From NCBI GenBank assembly GCA_004369085.1, contig ML210160.1:78989-142988 (forward strand): a stretch of 64,000 bases of DNA, read 5' to 3'. Below are positions 25,649 through 38,400 of this stretch, piece after piece. The position numbers and the translations under genes were made by a program. The notes beneath the pieces were generated by a model that made no database searches, had not been told where the DNA came from, and saw only the letters and a program-made list of their open reading frames with translations. Origin of the DNA: Coprinopsis marcescibilis. Lineage: Eukaryota; Basidiomycota; Agaricomycetes; Agaricales; Psathyrellaceae. Position 1 is the first letter of the stretch; every line of letters starts with the position of its first letter.

Positions 25649-27815
25649 TTACAGCGACGAGGCAGATGAGGAAGTGAACGACCTCGAAAGGGGTAGATGC
25701 GACAACGGTGTGGTGGCGTCGAGTGCACGAGAAGGGACTGCCCCATCAGAGGTACCGTCAGTGAGCGAGGGCTTCGATGTCGGTGATGTTGATGTTAACC
25801 GCTCTGAAGGTATTGACGGTACCGAACCATCGCCAGAGTTCCCGGTGCCGACCGATTGGTCGCAAGTCGGGAGATTGGCGCCGCCTACAGGCGACGGTAG
25901 CTCTGTGGGCCCGTGAGTCTGGTGCCCGCTGGGACTACAAGATGGAGTGGCCGCCGGTGTTGAAATAAACGAATCTGATGTCGTTGAATGGGGGTAAAAC
26001 TCATAGTCTGGTTGAACGGCGGTGAGGTCGGTAGACGAAGCAAGAGGCTGTTGAGTGGTAGGACTTGAACTGGAAGCCAGTGGAAGAGAGTCGGTGCAAG
26101 GCGAATCTGGACTAGGCGCGGGTGGAACAATATTACAGGTTCCCTTCTCCAGATGGTACTTGAGACCATTCGGATTAAGATACGCCTGGAGAAAGAAATT
26201 AGAATTTGCTTCGATCAGAATGGCTCTAAACGCGTACCTTTATACAGCCAGGGTGCTAGAAGGCAAACTGGCGTAAGTTATCATCGAACGGCAGCTAAAA
26301 CCGACAACGACTTACCGGACACTTGAACGCCTTTTCGCGTTTACGACTGGTGGATGCCGTACTGGTACCAAAGAGAGGACCGGCAATTTTAGTGCGCTGC
26401 TTCGAGACCTTGCCACCATCGTTCGAAGGAGCAACTTCAGCGACAACGCTAGTCGCCCGACGCGATTTCGGCGACGACTTTCTTTTCACGTCCGGCGGAA
26501 CCGCACTCGGCGCCGGTTCCTCACTCGCTGCGACAGCCGAGTCCATTTCGTCTAGGACCGGCAGTTCCACAGCCTGTGCAACGTCCTCAACCGGGGACGG
26601 CGCCGCATACAGCAGCTCGTGCATCAACACCTGCTGCTGCTCCCATTCCAGCGCAACCTCGAGTTCCTTCCGCTGCTGCTCGGCAAAGGCTGACTCATAC
26701 GACGCGTAATCGCGAGAAAAGTCGTACTCGGGCCCGAAAGCGGAGATCACATCGATGCTGGCGCTGTAGGGGTACTGCGTGGTGGCTGCCTGCACCTGGG
26801 GAGCGTTCATCGCCAGGCCGAGGTATGGATTGTAGTCGATGAGCGGCGGCTGGTCGTGACTGACAATAGCGACGGAATCGACAGAGTTTGGTGGAGATAG
26901 TGGAGTATGGGGCGTGGGCGGTGATGAGACTACAGAAGAGGAGCGAGAGGAGGCTGGGGTGGAGGCTGTAGAGTCGGGAGTGGCGGAATAAAGTGACGGG
27001 AACGGGAGTACGGCAGTATTGATTTTGGGCGGGCTGTGCGGTCTTTGGTGCGATCCAGAAGAAGAGGCTCTCCGACGCGTGGTGTGTGGCGACCGCCTTG
27101 GACAGTGCTCATCCTCGTAGTGGCTGATCAGGGCGTGCAGGTCTACGAGTGGTATTTCGCAGCAGGAGAAACCGGAGCACTGTTAATATAAGGTGAGGAA
27201 ACATGGTTTGCGATCAAACAAGGCACATACGACTCGACGCTCCAGGTGGGTGATTCGATCGTCATACGGCTGTAACAGCAATGAGGGGTTGTGATCGGCC
27301 GATGTACCCAACATGATCGATTGTGAATAGTCCAAGGTTGCAGGGTGCGAGGATTTCAGCGGCGAGAGTTGGTCGAAGGAGGAGGGAAGAAATGAAGAGG
27401 AAGATGAAGCGTAGAAGCTATATGGAGATCCAATTAGCTCTGGCTGTCCAAACTGACCAGAGGGCGGGCAGGGATCTGAGATGGATTCAATGGATTGCCG
27501 GGGCGCTGGCAGGCTGGAGGTGTGGCTTATTTCTCCCAGTTCTTCCAACCATTGGCTGGACGAATTCGCGGGGCAGTTTCGCCTATTAAAGATACCAAGT
27601 CAGCAATTATGAACCACGCGCCGAGTTAATTTCCGTAAAGAAGAGCAGTTATCGATGGAGCTTCAAACGGATGGGAAACACGGATAGATGGCAACATGAT
27701 AAAATCTGAGCAGTGGCTCGTATTGGGAATAGAAGAACGAGGGTTTGGGGTTGGGCACCATAGTCGAGACTTACGAGAGAACATGTGGTTGGTCACATTG
27801 CGTTTGTGCGGCCAT
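25649..27815 (-). CDS. C2H2-type zinc finger transcription factor, Sfp1-like
   Basis: Five exons on the minus strand: 27815-27775, 27582-27231, 27179-26316, 26255-26238, 26185-25649 (1812 nt, 603 aa). Two separated fingers show the Sfp1 pattern. The first lies at about 132-157 and contains FSCCEIPLVDLHALISHYE. The second lies at 418-442: KCPHPGCIK, then AYLNPNGLKYHLEKGTC, with ligands Cys418, Cys423, His436 and a terminal Cys442 where His is common (C2HC). Between them are Ser/Pro/Thr-rich and Gln-rich stretches, and the C-terminus is Ser/Pro/Thr-rich. In yeast this type links nutrient/TOR signals to ribosome and cell-size genes; for this protein that role is inference. The second finger is assembled from three exons, the middle one an 18-nt microexon (26255-26238). 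The start ATG is chosen because its frame and the gtaagt donor fit exon 2. Confidence 0.82.
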
Positions 27816-30800
27816 AGTGATGGAGAACAGGGGCCTTGTGATATGTCGAACGAGCTCGAACCCTCGATAATGGCAGGGCAGTGGCGCAAAAAGGAAGCCG
27901 AGGGCGTTGGTATTTATCTGGGCGGACTCGGATGTGGATTTTCTTGGTGTGAAGCAGACGCGCGGTCGTCAAGTAGAGGTGACTACGGGAGGGGTGGGTG
28001 GTGGCAGCGGCGTGCTGGATTCCGTCTCGAATCTGCATGGTCAATAAGGCATTAGCGACCGCGAAGGAACATCAGAACGCTGAGAAATGATTCCGCAAGC
28101 GATAGTGACAAGTTTGGCATGAATGTTAGTAAACGAGATAGGGTAGAAGTGTATCAAACATTGGACATGGCGGACAGTAAGAAAGAAGTTTATGTCAACC
28201 CGTCGGAAGAAAGGTAGCAGGCAACGAGGCAAGGAAGAAATGTTGTTTGGCTCTTCTATTGATTGAGAGCACTCAAAAGGGTTGAAGACTCGCCTGCTAT
28301 GTAGTTATCAGCTATAAAGCTTATGGAGCAACCTCGATAGGCTAACTTGGTCAAGGGAGAACCAGGACAAGGAGACTGACTGTGGAAGAGAGGAAGCGGA
28401 AGGAGAGGATCAATAATACTCCGGAAGGGCAGGTACTTATCGCTCCAATTCTAGGGTCTGACCCGTGCACCCATGCTAAACAAGGCTTGTTTCGTGTTCA
28501 GCTCCATCATGGAAACTCCCAAGAAGAGATTAGCTGGCTGGGGTTACGAGAACCCAGTAAATTGTGGACAAGCAGCGTGCCCTGTTGCCCTGTGTGAAGA
28601 TCTCCGCAAGAATTGATTGGAAAAATTTCCACATCAATTTATGGGAAAACATTAGGAACGGTCTTCGGTTTATATGGTAGCGATGACGACCCTATTAGAC
28701 TCGCGTCTCATCGCTCATGGAGCATGTCTTGCGAGCAAGCTCAATCTAAAGAACGTAGATTTCAGAGCGCTCATGGAAACTTACAAGCTACAGCTCTCTC
28801 TGCGATCTGTGTGCAACAGTTCGCAGCCCTGAGTGAGATCCAAAGCATGTGCGTTCCTCGAGATTCGGAAATAGAGAGGTACTATCGGGAGCAATGCGTT
28901 ACGTACCGGATGACCTCCGGCGTTTATTATATCAGGCAAGCATCATGCTCCCAGCTGCGCTGTTCTCTCAGTGTTCCCCGCTGACCATACGACCTCGGAA
29001 ACGCCTCATACTGCCCTTCGTATGGCTGTAGGGCTAAACCATGAGCTCTCACACAGTTTTAAATGGGAGCAGGTGGAGGAACATGCAGAAAACGTGACCT
29101 GATTCGATAGGAACATGGAAGAGCGGAACGAAGAGGCGCTGGCACGAGGCTGCTGGTATGGACGGCACCTCCGGACCAAACTCGGCATCCGCTCCGGTAG
29201 TACCCACGCGCCCCTCTGCCGAAACCAATATCAAGTCGCCTGCCAAGGCTGAAATAAAGCCTTTTCAAAGCTATCCTCAGGTGTGGATAAGTACTACTCT
29301 ACTGCCACTCAGAAACAATAGCGACGATGCCATTCCCCCCAATACACCAGCATCGGACGTGTACACGACTGCAACCGCCACAAAGATTGAACGGTATGAC
29401 TCCAAAGTATATGAGGAAGGGGATATAATATGTCATCGAAATACCAGCCGAGATATGGGACCATCCCCGCATGCTGTCAGCGGCATTTCAAGAAATCCTG
29501 AGTCAGTGCGCTTGGGCGCTCGGCCTCCGGTGAGTTCAACTGATGGCCTTGCGCCCATGGGCCACGAGGTAAGATAGGGTTAATTAACCTTCGCGCCAGC
29601 CAGCGCTGCCACTTTCACTAGTAAGTACCTGGAGCCACTTAGTTCCTACTAACGCACCTCGAAATGAGGGGGTCGGGCTCTGCACAAAGTCCCTCAAACA
29701 ACCCATCCTGATTTGTACCTGGCCCTCCCACCAGATATGTATCACAACTCGTCAAAGTTTGGACCTGGTCGGTGTTCAAAATTGCTGTTATGTACGACAT
29801 TATAAATTGCGATCTCTCGTACAGCTGGGCCGCCCGTTCGTAAGCGAATGGCGGCTGAAACAACAGCTCGAGATTGCAGCAAAGATCCGACCGGCAGGTG
29901 AGTACCATTGCTTACGCTCCCTGGAGAGGCGAGTTGGAGCCTGGACTATGCGGGGGTTCCTTGAATTCGGGGCCTTGCTTGACTCTTGAAAGGATGAGTC
30001 GGGATGACCATAGCGCTCGGTGGCGCATAGACATACACCAACGATCGATCTTGATTCCAAGAATGCAGTAATCGCGTCTGTGTATACGTAGCCTATTTAC
30101 ATACTAATACCTCCCATCCTTTGAGGCTTCCTAATGGTAGTACGCGTGGAGCTCCTGGTCGCCAATGAGCTTGGTGACGGAGTGTTATTTATATCCCGTT
30201 GTTGCGTTCTCATTACTGGAACGATGGGGTGGTCTTGCGACTGTATACTTGGTGACGAAGTTGAACGCACCCGCCGACTGTCTCCAAGGTACACGAGCAG
30301 GGCACATCGGTGGAAGGTGGTGGAAGCGCAGTTGCGATCATCATAGCGAACCCAGCGTAACCCCCAGGGCGCAAAGTTTGCAATGCCTCAATTTAGCTAG
30401 CGCCCGCTGTTAATATTAATATTATGACATATATGCCCGGTGATTTAGAGGATCCGGGAGGAACGTATTCATTCAAGCAGGGCATTGACTCCTTATTAAT
30501 CTTCGTGTAGTAAGTACTTACGCACTGATATACACCTGAGTACCCGACGCTCGCACAGAGTACGTGGCGTTTGTTCGCCGCTGCTATCCAGAGTTTCGGC
30601 TGTCATGGTAAAGGCGGAGCATATACGCGGTGGGGTTCCGCCTCGTCGAGATCCACAAAGACGTGCTATGTCTCTGTCAAACCTCACGCTACCGGGATCT
30701 GGAGCGAACTGTTATCTAGTACCATCCCAAAAAATGTCCGAACGTTTGAGCTGTACGCACAGACACCACTCTTGGGTTCGACAACCGGTGGAGAGCTTGG

Positions 30801-31011
30801 TATGCACGAGGCTTTCCGAATGGTTGTCGTCCGGCGCCTAACAGCTGGTATCACATCCGCCAGTATGGTATGAAGCAGATAAACGTCTCTTGGTAATTGA
30901 GCTATGAAAGCGAGACAGCCCTGATGTTGAGGATGAGTCATTGAATATCAACGAGGCAGATATGGTGTTACAAGCATTGACTGAACAGTAACAGGATCCA
31001 GAAACTTTGGA
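27816..31011. other. intergenic, no supported gene
   Basis: 3.2 kb. A 139-codon frame at 29158-29577 begins with ATG and meets a donor-like gtaaga, but I recognise nothing in it and find no partner exon. Other frames are shorter. Confidence 0.5.
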
Positions 31012-31902
31012 TCACGTCCGTCGTCGCGGTACCAACGTTCCCAAGTCCACTTCCATCATCGCATCCTCAAGCTCCTCGTCCTTATCCACCAAACCCTTGC
31101 TCTCCTCAACAACCTGCCCACCCTTGCGCTTCACTTCACCAGCCCGACTCTGCAGAGATCCAACCACCTTCGCTTCCGCAGCATCATCAGCCTTCGCCTT
31201 CGCCTCAGCCTCACCATCCCCTTCACCCACAACCACCACCAGCTTCCTACACCACACCCTCTCCCTCACCGCCAAACTCGCCACCGTCGCCATAATCCCC
31301 AACTGCACGACCACCAACGCCCCAAGCACCGAACGATACATCAGCAGCTCCCGCTTCCACTCCAGCTCGCTGGCGGCATACGCCGCGTTCCTGTTCCCTC
31401 CCAGTCTGATCGAATCTTCCTTGAAGTTCCGGATGTCCCGCGCTTGGGCATATGCAATGAAAATTTGGTATGCGGCCGAGAGGGTCCAGACCACCACGAA
31501 CGCAAATGCCACAAGGATAGCGGGCAGGCGGGCGATTGCCGGTACACGCACTGGGTGATAGTAGTAGTCGCGATCGGTGTTTTTGAACGGGCTCGAGTGG
31601 AGGGTGCTGCCCCCGCTATCCTGTGCAGGCGCAAAAGCGAGGACTGCGGAGCGTTGGACCAGTTTGTTGCGCCGCTTGAGGTCCTTGTGCGTGAAGACGA
31701 CGAAGGTGGTGTTGAATATGACTGTGAATGTGGCGCCGAAGATCGTCGTCACGATGAGCGACACAAAGTCGGTGTATGGGAATACTGAGAGGACGAGGGT
31801 TGGGAGATAGATGATGATTGAGATGTAGAGGAGGACGAGGATGGGTTTTAGGAGACGCGTTGTGAGCTTCGGCGCGTCTGTCGGCAATTCTATGGCGGCC
31901 AT
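31012..31902 (-). CDS. four-TM membrane protein, paralogue 1
   Basis: Single exon, 296 aa, starting at the ATG at 31902 (MAAIELPTDAPK). Four hydrophobic segments lie at about residues 18-43, 46-72, 117-147 and 192-215, followed by a charged cytosolic tail rich in Glu/Lys/Ala. The segment FTHKDLKRRNKL after TM2 is shared with the next gene. Topology, with both termini probably cytosolic, is inferred. No transporter or enzyme motif is visible and the family has no name I can give. The neighbour at 32547-33461 is a tandem duplicate on the same strand, so recent local expansion is likely. Confidence 0.75.
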   Translation of the reverse strand: MAAIELPTDAPKLTTRLLKPILVLLYISIIIYLPTLVLSVFPYTDFVSLIVTTIFGATFTVIFNTTFVVFTHKDLKRRNKLVQRSAVLAFAPAQDSGGSTLHSSPFKNTDRDYYYHPVRVPAIARLPAILVAFAFVVVWTLSAAYQIFIAYAQARDIRNFKEDSIRLGGNRNAAYAASELEWKRELLMYRSVLGALVVVQLGIMATVASLAVRERVWCRKLVVVVGEGDGEAEAKAKADDAAEAKVVGSLQSRAGEVKRKGGQVVEESKGLVDKDEELEDAMMEVDLGTLVPRRRT

Positions 31903-32546
31903 TTCGTAAAGAGAGACAGCCCCCGGTTTGGGGGTAGTTGGAGATGAAGGAGTGGATAGGCCCACCCTGAGGGTGAGAGAAGGAGGCAAGTGAAGTGATG
32001 ACAGCGGGCATTGTTGTTGTGACCGATGCAAATGCGATGATGACAAATGCGCAAAGACACGGCAGCCGCCGGACACAATACCTATCTAATGGGAGGTTTT
32101 TGGCATCTGCAGTTGAATGCAAGGTCTAGAGACTGCAACGGTTGGGCTTGATAAGAGGCTTGAGTATCTGCAAAAAGCGACCTGGGATATGCACAATGAG
32201 CAAGACAAGTCTACCTCAACAATGTTCGTTAGAGATCGACGTCGGAAGATCCCTTCATTGCAAGAGTCATGGCAGTTACAGTAACTTGAAGTCCATAGTC
32301 GGCTAAGAGCAAGCTAATATTAATATGAGCGTGTGGCGCAAATGATCTGTGACAGAGACGTCATGTCTACTATAAATCAACCTTTCGGCGCTTAAAGCAG
32401 CAACGAGAATCCATCTATAATACTCTGCCTCCAAGGTCCTGGTGATATCCACGCGAATCATTGATTACTATGAACACTCTACGAATAAGTTAACATTACA
32501 AACAAATTACATACGTTTCCGGAGATCGCGAAGAGTTTTTCTGTGG
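31903..32546. other. spacer between the paired membrane-protein genes
   Basis: No gene seen. It contains the promoter of paralogue 1 and the 3' end of paralogue 2; frames here are shadows of the coding strand or random. Confidence 0.5.
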
Positions 32547-33461
32547 TCACCGTGGGGCGTTCTTAATCTCAACAACTACCATTTTATCATCTGTAGACAC
32601 GGAATCTTGAGGGGGTATACTGAGACTGGTATTTCGAGCTACTTCAACGATCTCCACGGGCTCGTGAGCAGGTATACTGGGACCAGCGTCTCGCGCTACT
32701 TCGACAATCTCGTTTGGCGCCGCCTGTGCTTCTGGAAGTCGAACCGATTCCGAAGGGACGTACGCAGGACCCTGGATAACGGCCACCATCTCAGGCACCG
32801 CCGCCGCAGGAGCCCCAGCTATCCGAACCACAGAGAACTTCGTACAATCCTTCCTCTCCACCGTAGCCAGACTTGCAGCCACAACAACCACAACGATATG
32901 CAAGATCACCAGCGCAGCGACCACCCCAGTTAGGATGATGTCGTTCTGGATGTATCCGCGATCGTAGTAGTCCCACTCGCCGCGAGACCCACTCCTCTGC
33001 CCCATCTGACTTAGGTAGCGCCCCAGCGCATAGGCCTTGAAAATTTCATAGGCGGCCGCGAGAGCCCAGAGGAATACGAAAATGAATGCGATGATGATCG
33101 ACGGTAGGCATGCAATGGCCGGTATGCGGGTCGGCTTGTAGTTTATTGGGAAATTTGGGTCGAGGGCGGCGTGCGCAGGTGTTTCGGGAAGGGGTCGGAG
33201 AGCTCCCGTGCGCAGAAGCTTGTTTCGACGGTTGAAGTCTTTATGGGTGAGGATGACGAGGGTCAAGTGGAATATAAAGGGAAGAGCGCCCCCTATCAGA
33301 GTGGTGAGGATAAACGAAAGAAAGTCTGTCTGCCGGGGAAAGATGGACAGGACAATGATAGGGACGGTCAGGGCGAGTGCGAGGTAGAGGAGGATGAGGA
33401 TGGGCTTCAATAGCCGTGTGGTAAGTTGACGTGCGTCGCTCGGCGTCTCGGTGTTTGGCAT
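32547..33461 (-). CDS. four-TM membrane protein, paralogue 2
   Basis: Single exon, 304 aa, ATG at 33461. It matches paralogue 1 along the membrane part: TTRLLKPIL at the start of TM1, TDFLSFILTT before TM2, THKDFNRRNKL after TM2, RIPAIACLPSI before TM3. TM4 is an Ile/Val-rich stretch. The C-terminal tail differs from its neighbour and contains an internal duplication: EIVEVARDAGPSIP and EIVEVARNTSLSIP, about 20 residues apart. Function unknown; a membrane scaffold or sensor is possible but not shown. Confidence 0.75.
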   Translation of the reverse strand: MPNTETPSDARQLTTRLLKPILILLYLALALTVPIIVLSIFPRQTDFLSFILTTLIGGALPFIFHLTLVILTHKDFNRRNKLLRTGALRPLPETPAHAALDPNFPINYKPTRIPAIACLPSIIIAFIFVFLWALAAAYEIFKAYALGRYLSQMGQRSGSRGEWDYYDRGYIQNDIILTGVVAALVILHIVVVVVAASLATVERKDCTKFSVVRIAGAPAAAVPEMVAVIQGPAYVPSESVRLPEAQAAPNEIVEVARDAGPSIPAHEPVEIVEVARNTSLSIPPQDSVSTDDKMVVVEIKNAPR

Positions 33462-33793
33462 GATTGTAAAGAGTGACGATCCCAGAAATGGGAGTTGGTT
33501 GAAGAAAAAGAGTGGACGGCAGGAATGCCTGGGGAGGGCGAACGTCTAACGAGTCAGAGGCGGTCAAAGGGTGATGGGATGAGAGAAACGGTGTTTCTGC
33601 AAATTCGTGCGGTGGCCGCCCACTATTGATGACAAATGTTGGGACCATGCGGCGGAACAAATAAAAAGGAGTCCGCAGTATCAACGTTGTGGAGGGCTTT
33701 AGGGGAACACAAAGTTTTGAATTTCGGAAAATCGGAACAGTGCAAAAGAGCCTCGAAGAACAAAGAACAAAGCTACTTACAGGCTCCTAGTAA
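33462..33793. other. short intergenic region
   Basis: 332 bp between the PhzF-like 3' end and the start of membrane paralogue 2. Nothing else seen. Confidence 0.5.
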
Positions 33794-34854
33794 TTAATAA
33801 TAGCATTCACCTTTCGCCAAAACCGCGGCGCTTCCGCGAATTTCAACGGTATCCGCTCCATCTTTGCTTGCAGCCTCCTTCCCACTGAGGGAAACGCGTA
33901 CTATCCCGCCTCTCGCGCTCACTGGATTAGCGACAACCTCGCGCCCTAACGCCAGCCCTTTTTTCTCGTACCAGTATGGGGCAAGGATGCACTGGGCAGA
34001 CCCACATACAGAATCCTCACCGCCTGGCAAATCTTGGCTGAACATGCGATAGATCCACTCCTCATCTATCGAGTTCGTATTCGCGGTCTTGGGTGGCGGC
34101 AGGGAGGTAACAATGTTCATGGAGTAACCTGTCTCCGCCTGGGAGAGGTCTGTCTGTCAATTGGCTGAGAACCTAAAGCCGAAAGGACGCACAAAAACGG
34201 AACGGTTCACATCAGTCTCAGCTAAACGGTCCTCGCTCGCAATTTCGACGATGATACCTACCACACGACAGAAAACATATAAATAAACAGCTCGTTTGAG
34301 AGGATTATATGTGACATACCATGCTTGAAATTCGGCCCGCCACTCTTCACATCTACAATGGAGATTTCACGCCCAAAAGCGTGAGCAACGATGGCAGAGA
34401 TACGTTCCCTTTCCTGATCATCGAAAGCCTCCGGCCTCCAAGCAGGAAGGCTCATCTCCAACAGCCCACCGCTGCCAACCTTTACAGGGACAGCTAGCTT
34501 GTCCACGTGGGTCACAAACTCCACGAGCCCCACGTTCAGGTCTCTAAACGAAGGCGATGAGATTATCGCGTGAGCAGCAGCGAGCGAAGCATGGCCACAC
34601 AAGCGTATATCAACGCCTGCGAAGGTAACGTATCGAATCCTTGTTCGAATCGTGATCGGCCCTTCGGTGGATGACGCTGGGGCTTCTGGCGGCTGCACAA
34701 AAGCCGTCATTGGCTGGTTGAAATTGGCCGAGATTCCTTTCAGCGTTTGGGGGGGTACTGAGTCGGGGTCGAGGAATACGACCACAGCTGGGTTTCCGCA
34801 GAAAACGTTTGAAGAGAACGCAGTGACCAGTTGGAACGGTGCTGAGGATACCAT
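33794..34854 (-). CDS. PhzF-family (phenazine biosynthesis-like) isomerase-fold protein
   Basis: Three exons on the minus strand: 34854-34320, 34257-34211, 34153-33794 (942 nt, 313 aa, normal for the family). Start ATG chosen because the conserved N-terminal strand follows at once: FQLVTAFSSNVFCGNPAVVVF. Other family marks are LCGHASLAAAHA (first half) and GGEDSVCGSAQCILAPYW (second half), the two related lobes of the diaminopimelate-epimerase-like fold. At the position where PhzF has its catalytic Glu (motif SETAF or SETTF), this protein reads QPMTAF, so Met49 replaces Glu. It may therefore not catalyse the classical isomerisation. Fungal members have no known phenazine role. The second splice could instead use a donor 18 nt downstream. 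Family membership is secure; activity is uncertain. Confidence 0.85.
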
Positions 34855-35469
34855 GTTGATTGGGTTGGTCGAGGATCTGGTGAAAGGCAGAAAACTCAAT
34901 GATTTATGTCGACCTCGGAAAGCGTGCGGAACAGATGAGTCAATGACCCTGCGATATACTTATGACTCAGAGTTAATGCAGGTGCCCACTTCTCGCTGCT
35001 TCCCACGCGGAGAGACTGATGTTACTGCCAGTGGGCCAAGAGCGGAAAGGATACCAACAATGCAATCCCAACTTCTTGATAAGCCCTGAGGTACATGCTC
35101 GGGCTACAAGCCAAGCCAGCCTTAAAACTTTCCTTACAATTCTCTACGGATAATAATAAGTGGCTTCTGAACCAGAGAGCTGGGCTTACTACGCGGCCAA
35201 AACAACCAAGTCGAGCTAAATTCTGTGGTAACTGGCTCGTGCACTCGTGCATTATCATGCTCTATACGCTTGGCCCAAGGTTTCTTAACATCCGATTGGC
35301 ATTTTGATGACATCGAAACAGGGAATGATGGTCTACGCTCTGGTAAGCAGGAATTAGTTGCAGTGAGTAATATTTGAGCGATATGTAGCCTGCGATATAC
35401 ATGGTAGAGTTTGAAGCCTCCTACGGACATAGTACTTAAGCTCTTGTCCCCATGTAGAGATATTGGCGC
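34855..35469. other. short intergenic region
   Basis: 615 bp between the start of the PhzF-like gene and the stop of the MYND gene (both on the minus strand). No gene or repeat seen. Confidence 0.5.
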
Positions 35470-38400
35470 CTAGTTCCATTCAAAGTGAACGCTGTACACC
35501 ATATTAGCAACCCATCCCAATCGAAAAAAGCCGTAAAGCACAGCTCACCCTCTAGCGGTAGTAGAAATGGGCTTAAAGTCCGTTCGGCCACTCTCGATGA
35601 AGTGGTTGAGAACGGCGAGCCAGTCTTCGCGCTCGTCCCAGGAGATCTTGGAGGGATGGTCGACTTCGACAGGCATAACCTGCGCAATATCCCTACATTG
35701 GAGAATGACGACCAGGGTACCAATGCCGCCGCTGTGTCTACATCGCTCTTCGCGGCGCTGGATGTCGTTGACGACGAGTGGATCACGTATGTAGGTGCGT
35801 GGCACGATATGCGTCGACACTATCGAAAATCTAGTAAAAAGCGATATATCAGTCTCAGCACACAGAATTCAACGAGACTAAAAAGATAGAGGGAGAGAGG
35901 AAGATGTACTGACCGCCGAAGCCATTCAGCGTGGTCGCGATAGCTGAGCTCGAGTAGGAGGGCGTTCCGTCTGACGTTGGAAGGTATGCGTTTGAGCTGG
36001 AGAGCTTGGAAGCCAGCCCATCCTAACAGAGCAGAATGCGCAGAGGTGAACTTTCGGAGAGTCTTTGTGATGTCGACTTCACCGACACTAGCAATCTTGG
36101 TAGCGGTCGATGCCTGCGCAGCTGTGTGCTGGCAGACGGCCTTGTGCGACGGCCAGTGCGCTTTCTGACAGTCTGGGGACTGGAGAACAACAAAAGCTTA
36201 GAAGCAGAACAGAATGAAGAGGTGAGAGACATACGCAATACCGTGTAGTTGCCTGAAGAAAGAAGAAGGTTGGTTAAGTGGAAGGGTTCGCATTCAAAAC
36301 AGAATACAGCACTTACGCAACCTCCGCAGAGTCTAAATTTGACGGACGGGCTCTCAATTGCGCCACATGAATCGCAGATAATAAGGTAGCCGCGCTGCAT
36401 TTTCTGGTCAAGTTGCGTTGGGTGAGTCTGGTAATAGGACTCAGAAGCGCGGGGGAGGGGCATGAGCTTAGGTTGAGCGTGGATTTCTGCGTATTTGGTG
36501 GGTGATTCGGGGAGGGTATCAAGATTTGCCGTATTATCTGTTCTACCTTGCCGAAGAGTTATTTGCCCTCTGCAGTCCTGCGCCGTGGGGTTGGAGTTTG
36601 TTTTAGGTAGCCCGGACTTAGACTTGATGGATAATACATCTGTTATCATGAACTCAATGCTTATCCAGGTATATGTGGTTCGCCCAATGAATGTAGACAC
36701 ACCTGGATATTCGCTGTCTAGATCCACCACTGTTTGTGCCTGAACAATGTTGGCACACTCATTTAACGCGTCCTGCCAGTCAACAATTATATCGTCGGTG
36801 TCAAGTTCTGGTTTGAGTTGCTCGGATAGTGGGCTCAGCCAAATGCTGTCGTGTATCAACGAGTATACGGGGCTCTTGGTGCCATCGGTGGCCTGAAATT
36901 GGATAAGTTGTCAAGAGAAGGAGAAGGATGACTAGGAGCCCACGATTGGGACTCACGTTCTTGGAAAGATCGCTCAAAGCGTTCTCAATTTGAGCGGATT
37001 TACAAGCGACTGAAGTGAGAAAGTTGCCAATCCATTGTCCGGGATCGGTCTGTGCGTAGTCCAATATTTGAGATAATATTAACATTTAACCTTGAATACA
37101 TAAGGCAACTTACTAAAGTTGAGATTTCAGCCTGCGGGAAGGCGCATAGGTATGGCGAAGAGGACCGATGTGTTTCTTGGCTCGCGGTTGCAGCTGTTCC
37201 TGTGGAAATTAACTGTGTACCACTGGTACTAGCTGCAGGCGTTGAAGCTAGATGGGGAGGCGAGCCGCCTTTTTCGTTAACAATGGTGCCGTTCGGACCA
37301 TCACGGTCGCAGACGTTGACTCCGGGATCGTCATGTCCATTCGCAGGTGCTGGATCTTCAAGCCTTCCGAGTCGATACCCACTGAGGAACAAGCACTGTG
37401 TTCGGGGATCAGAAGGCTGAGCGAGTGTTTCAGGACCGCAATGCGCCTCTGTCCCATCTGGCTTCGAGGTCCAGCGATAACAGAATTCAGGATTAGGTTC
37501 CAGGGATGTCGCCTTTGCGACGTTCTGTAGCACGATCGATCTGGAGGCTTGCTCATGCGCGTTGAAAAGGCCACGTTCTGGAGAAGTATACGCAGCCACC
37601 GCCCAGCTCGAGCTCTTCACGCACCCAGTGACAAAGTACATGTGCGCTCTACCAAGGGAACTTCGGAGACTTGCCAGCTTGTTTAACCGCTTGCAATTAT
37701 GCTTGATGAATCTCTCCAAAACTGTCCTATCGGCTAGCGACTCGTGTTTGGCCCCAAATGGGGTCATGAGGATAGCCCCCTGTCTCTGACTCCACAAGTA
37801 ATGAACGTCACAATACCTGGTGAGAATAAGCAAGATAATAGGAGAGGAGGTTATACGGCTGGCTGCACGGCTCACCGATAAGGCGACTCGGAATCAATCT
37901 TCTGCACTTCGTTCGCGCCCTTGACTATGGAATCCATGTCTGTGAGAATCGTTCCATGGTCTCTCAAGTCTCTTGGGGGCGGTGGAAGAAACTCCGTCTC
38001 GCCGTCTAAGGCTGACAGTACGTCTGCGTCCGCCCATATATTGAAGAGATAATCAAAAGCCCCGTTGGAGGTCAAAATGCCAACATCGCCCGGAATGACT
38101 CCTTCTGACTGGCGGTCTGGAGGAAGAGATATCGGTCTTGGGTTCCACAGCGGTATCCCAACAGCACCAATCATCATCCTATAGTAGATCTCCCGTCCTG
38201 GTACTCTACAGGCTTCCGACCGGGGACAGAGCAGATCGACATGCTCTGCATCCAATGGAATCTAAAACGCTTCCTTAGTGCAGCGCATCTGACCCAAAAG
38301 CAGTATCGAATATGCCAACGTACCACCTCTACCGACATCTTCTCATTCTTTACACCTGAGGCCCACAACCATGCACCAATCCAACCGAGGAGACGGACTA

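Noticed and set aside
29158..29577. 139-codon frame with an ATG and a donor-like end
   Set aside because: Nothing recognised and no convincing downstream exon.
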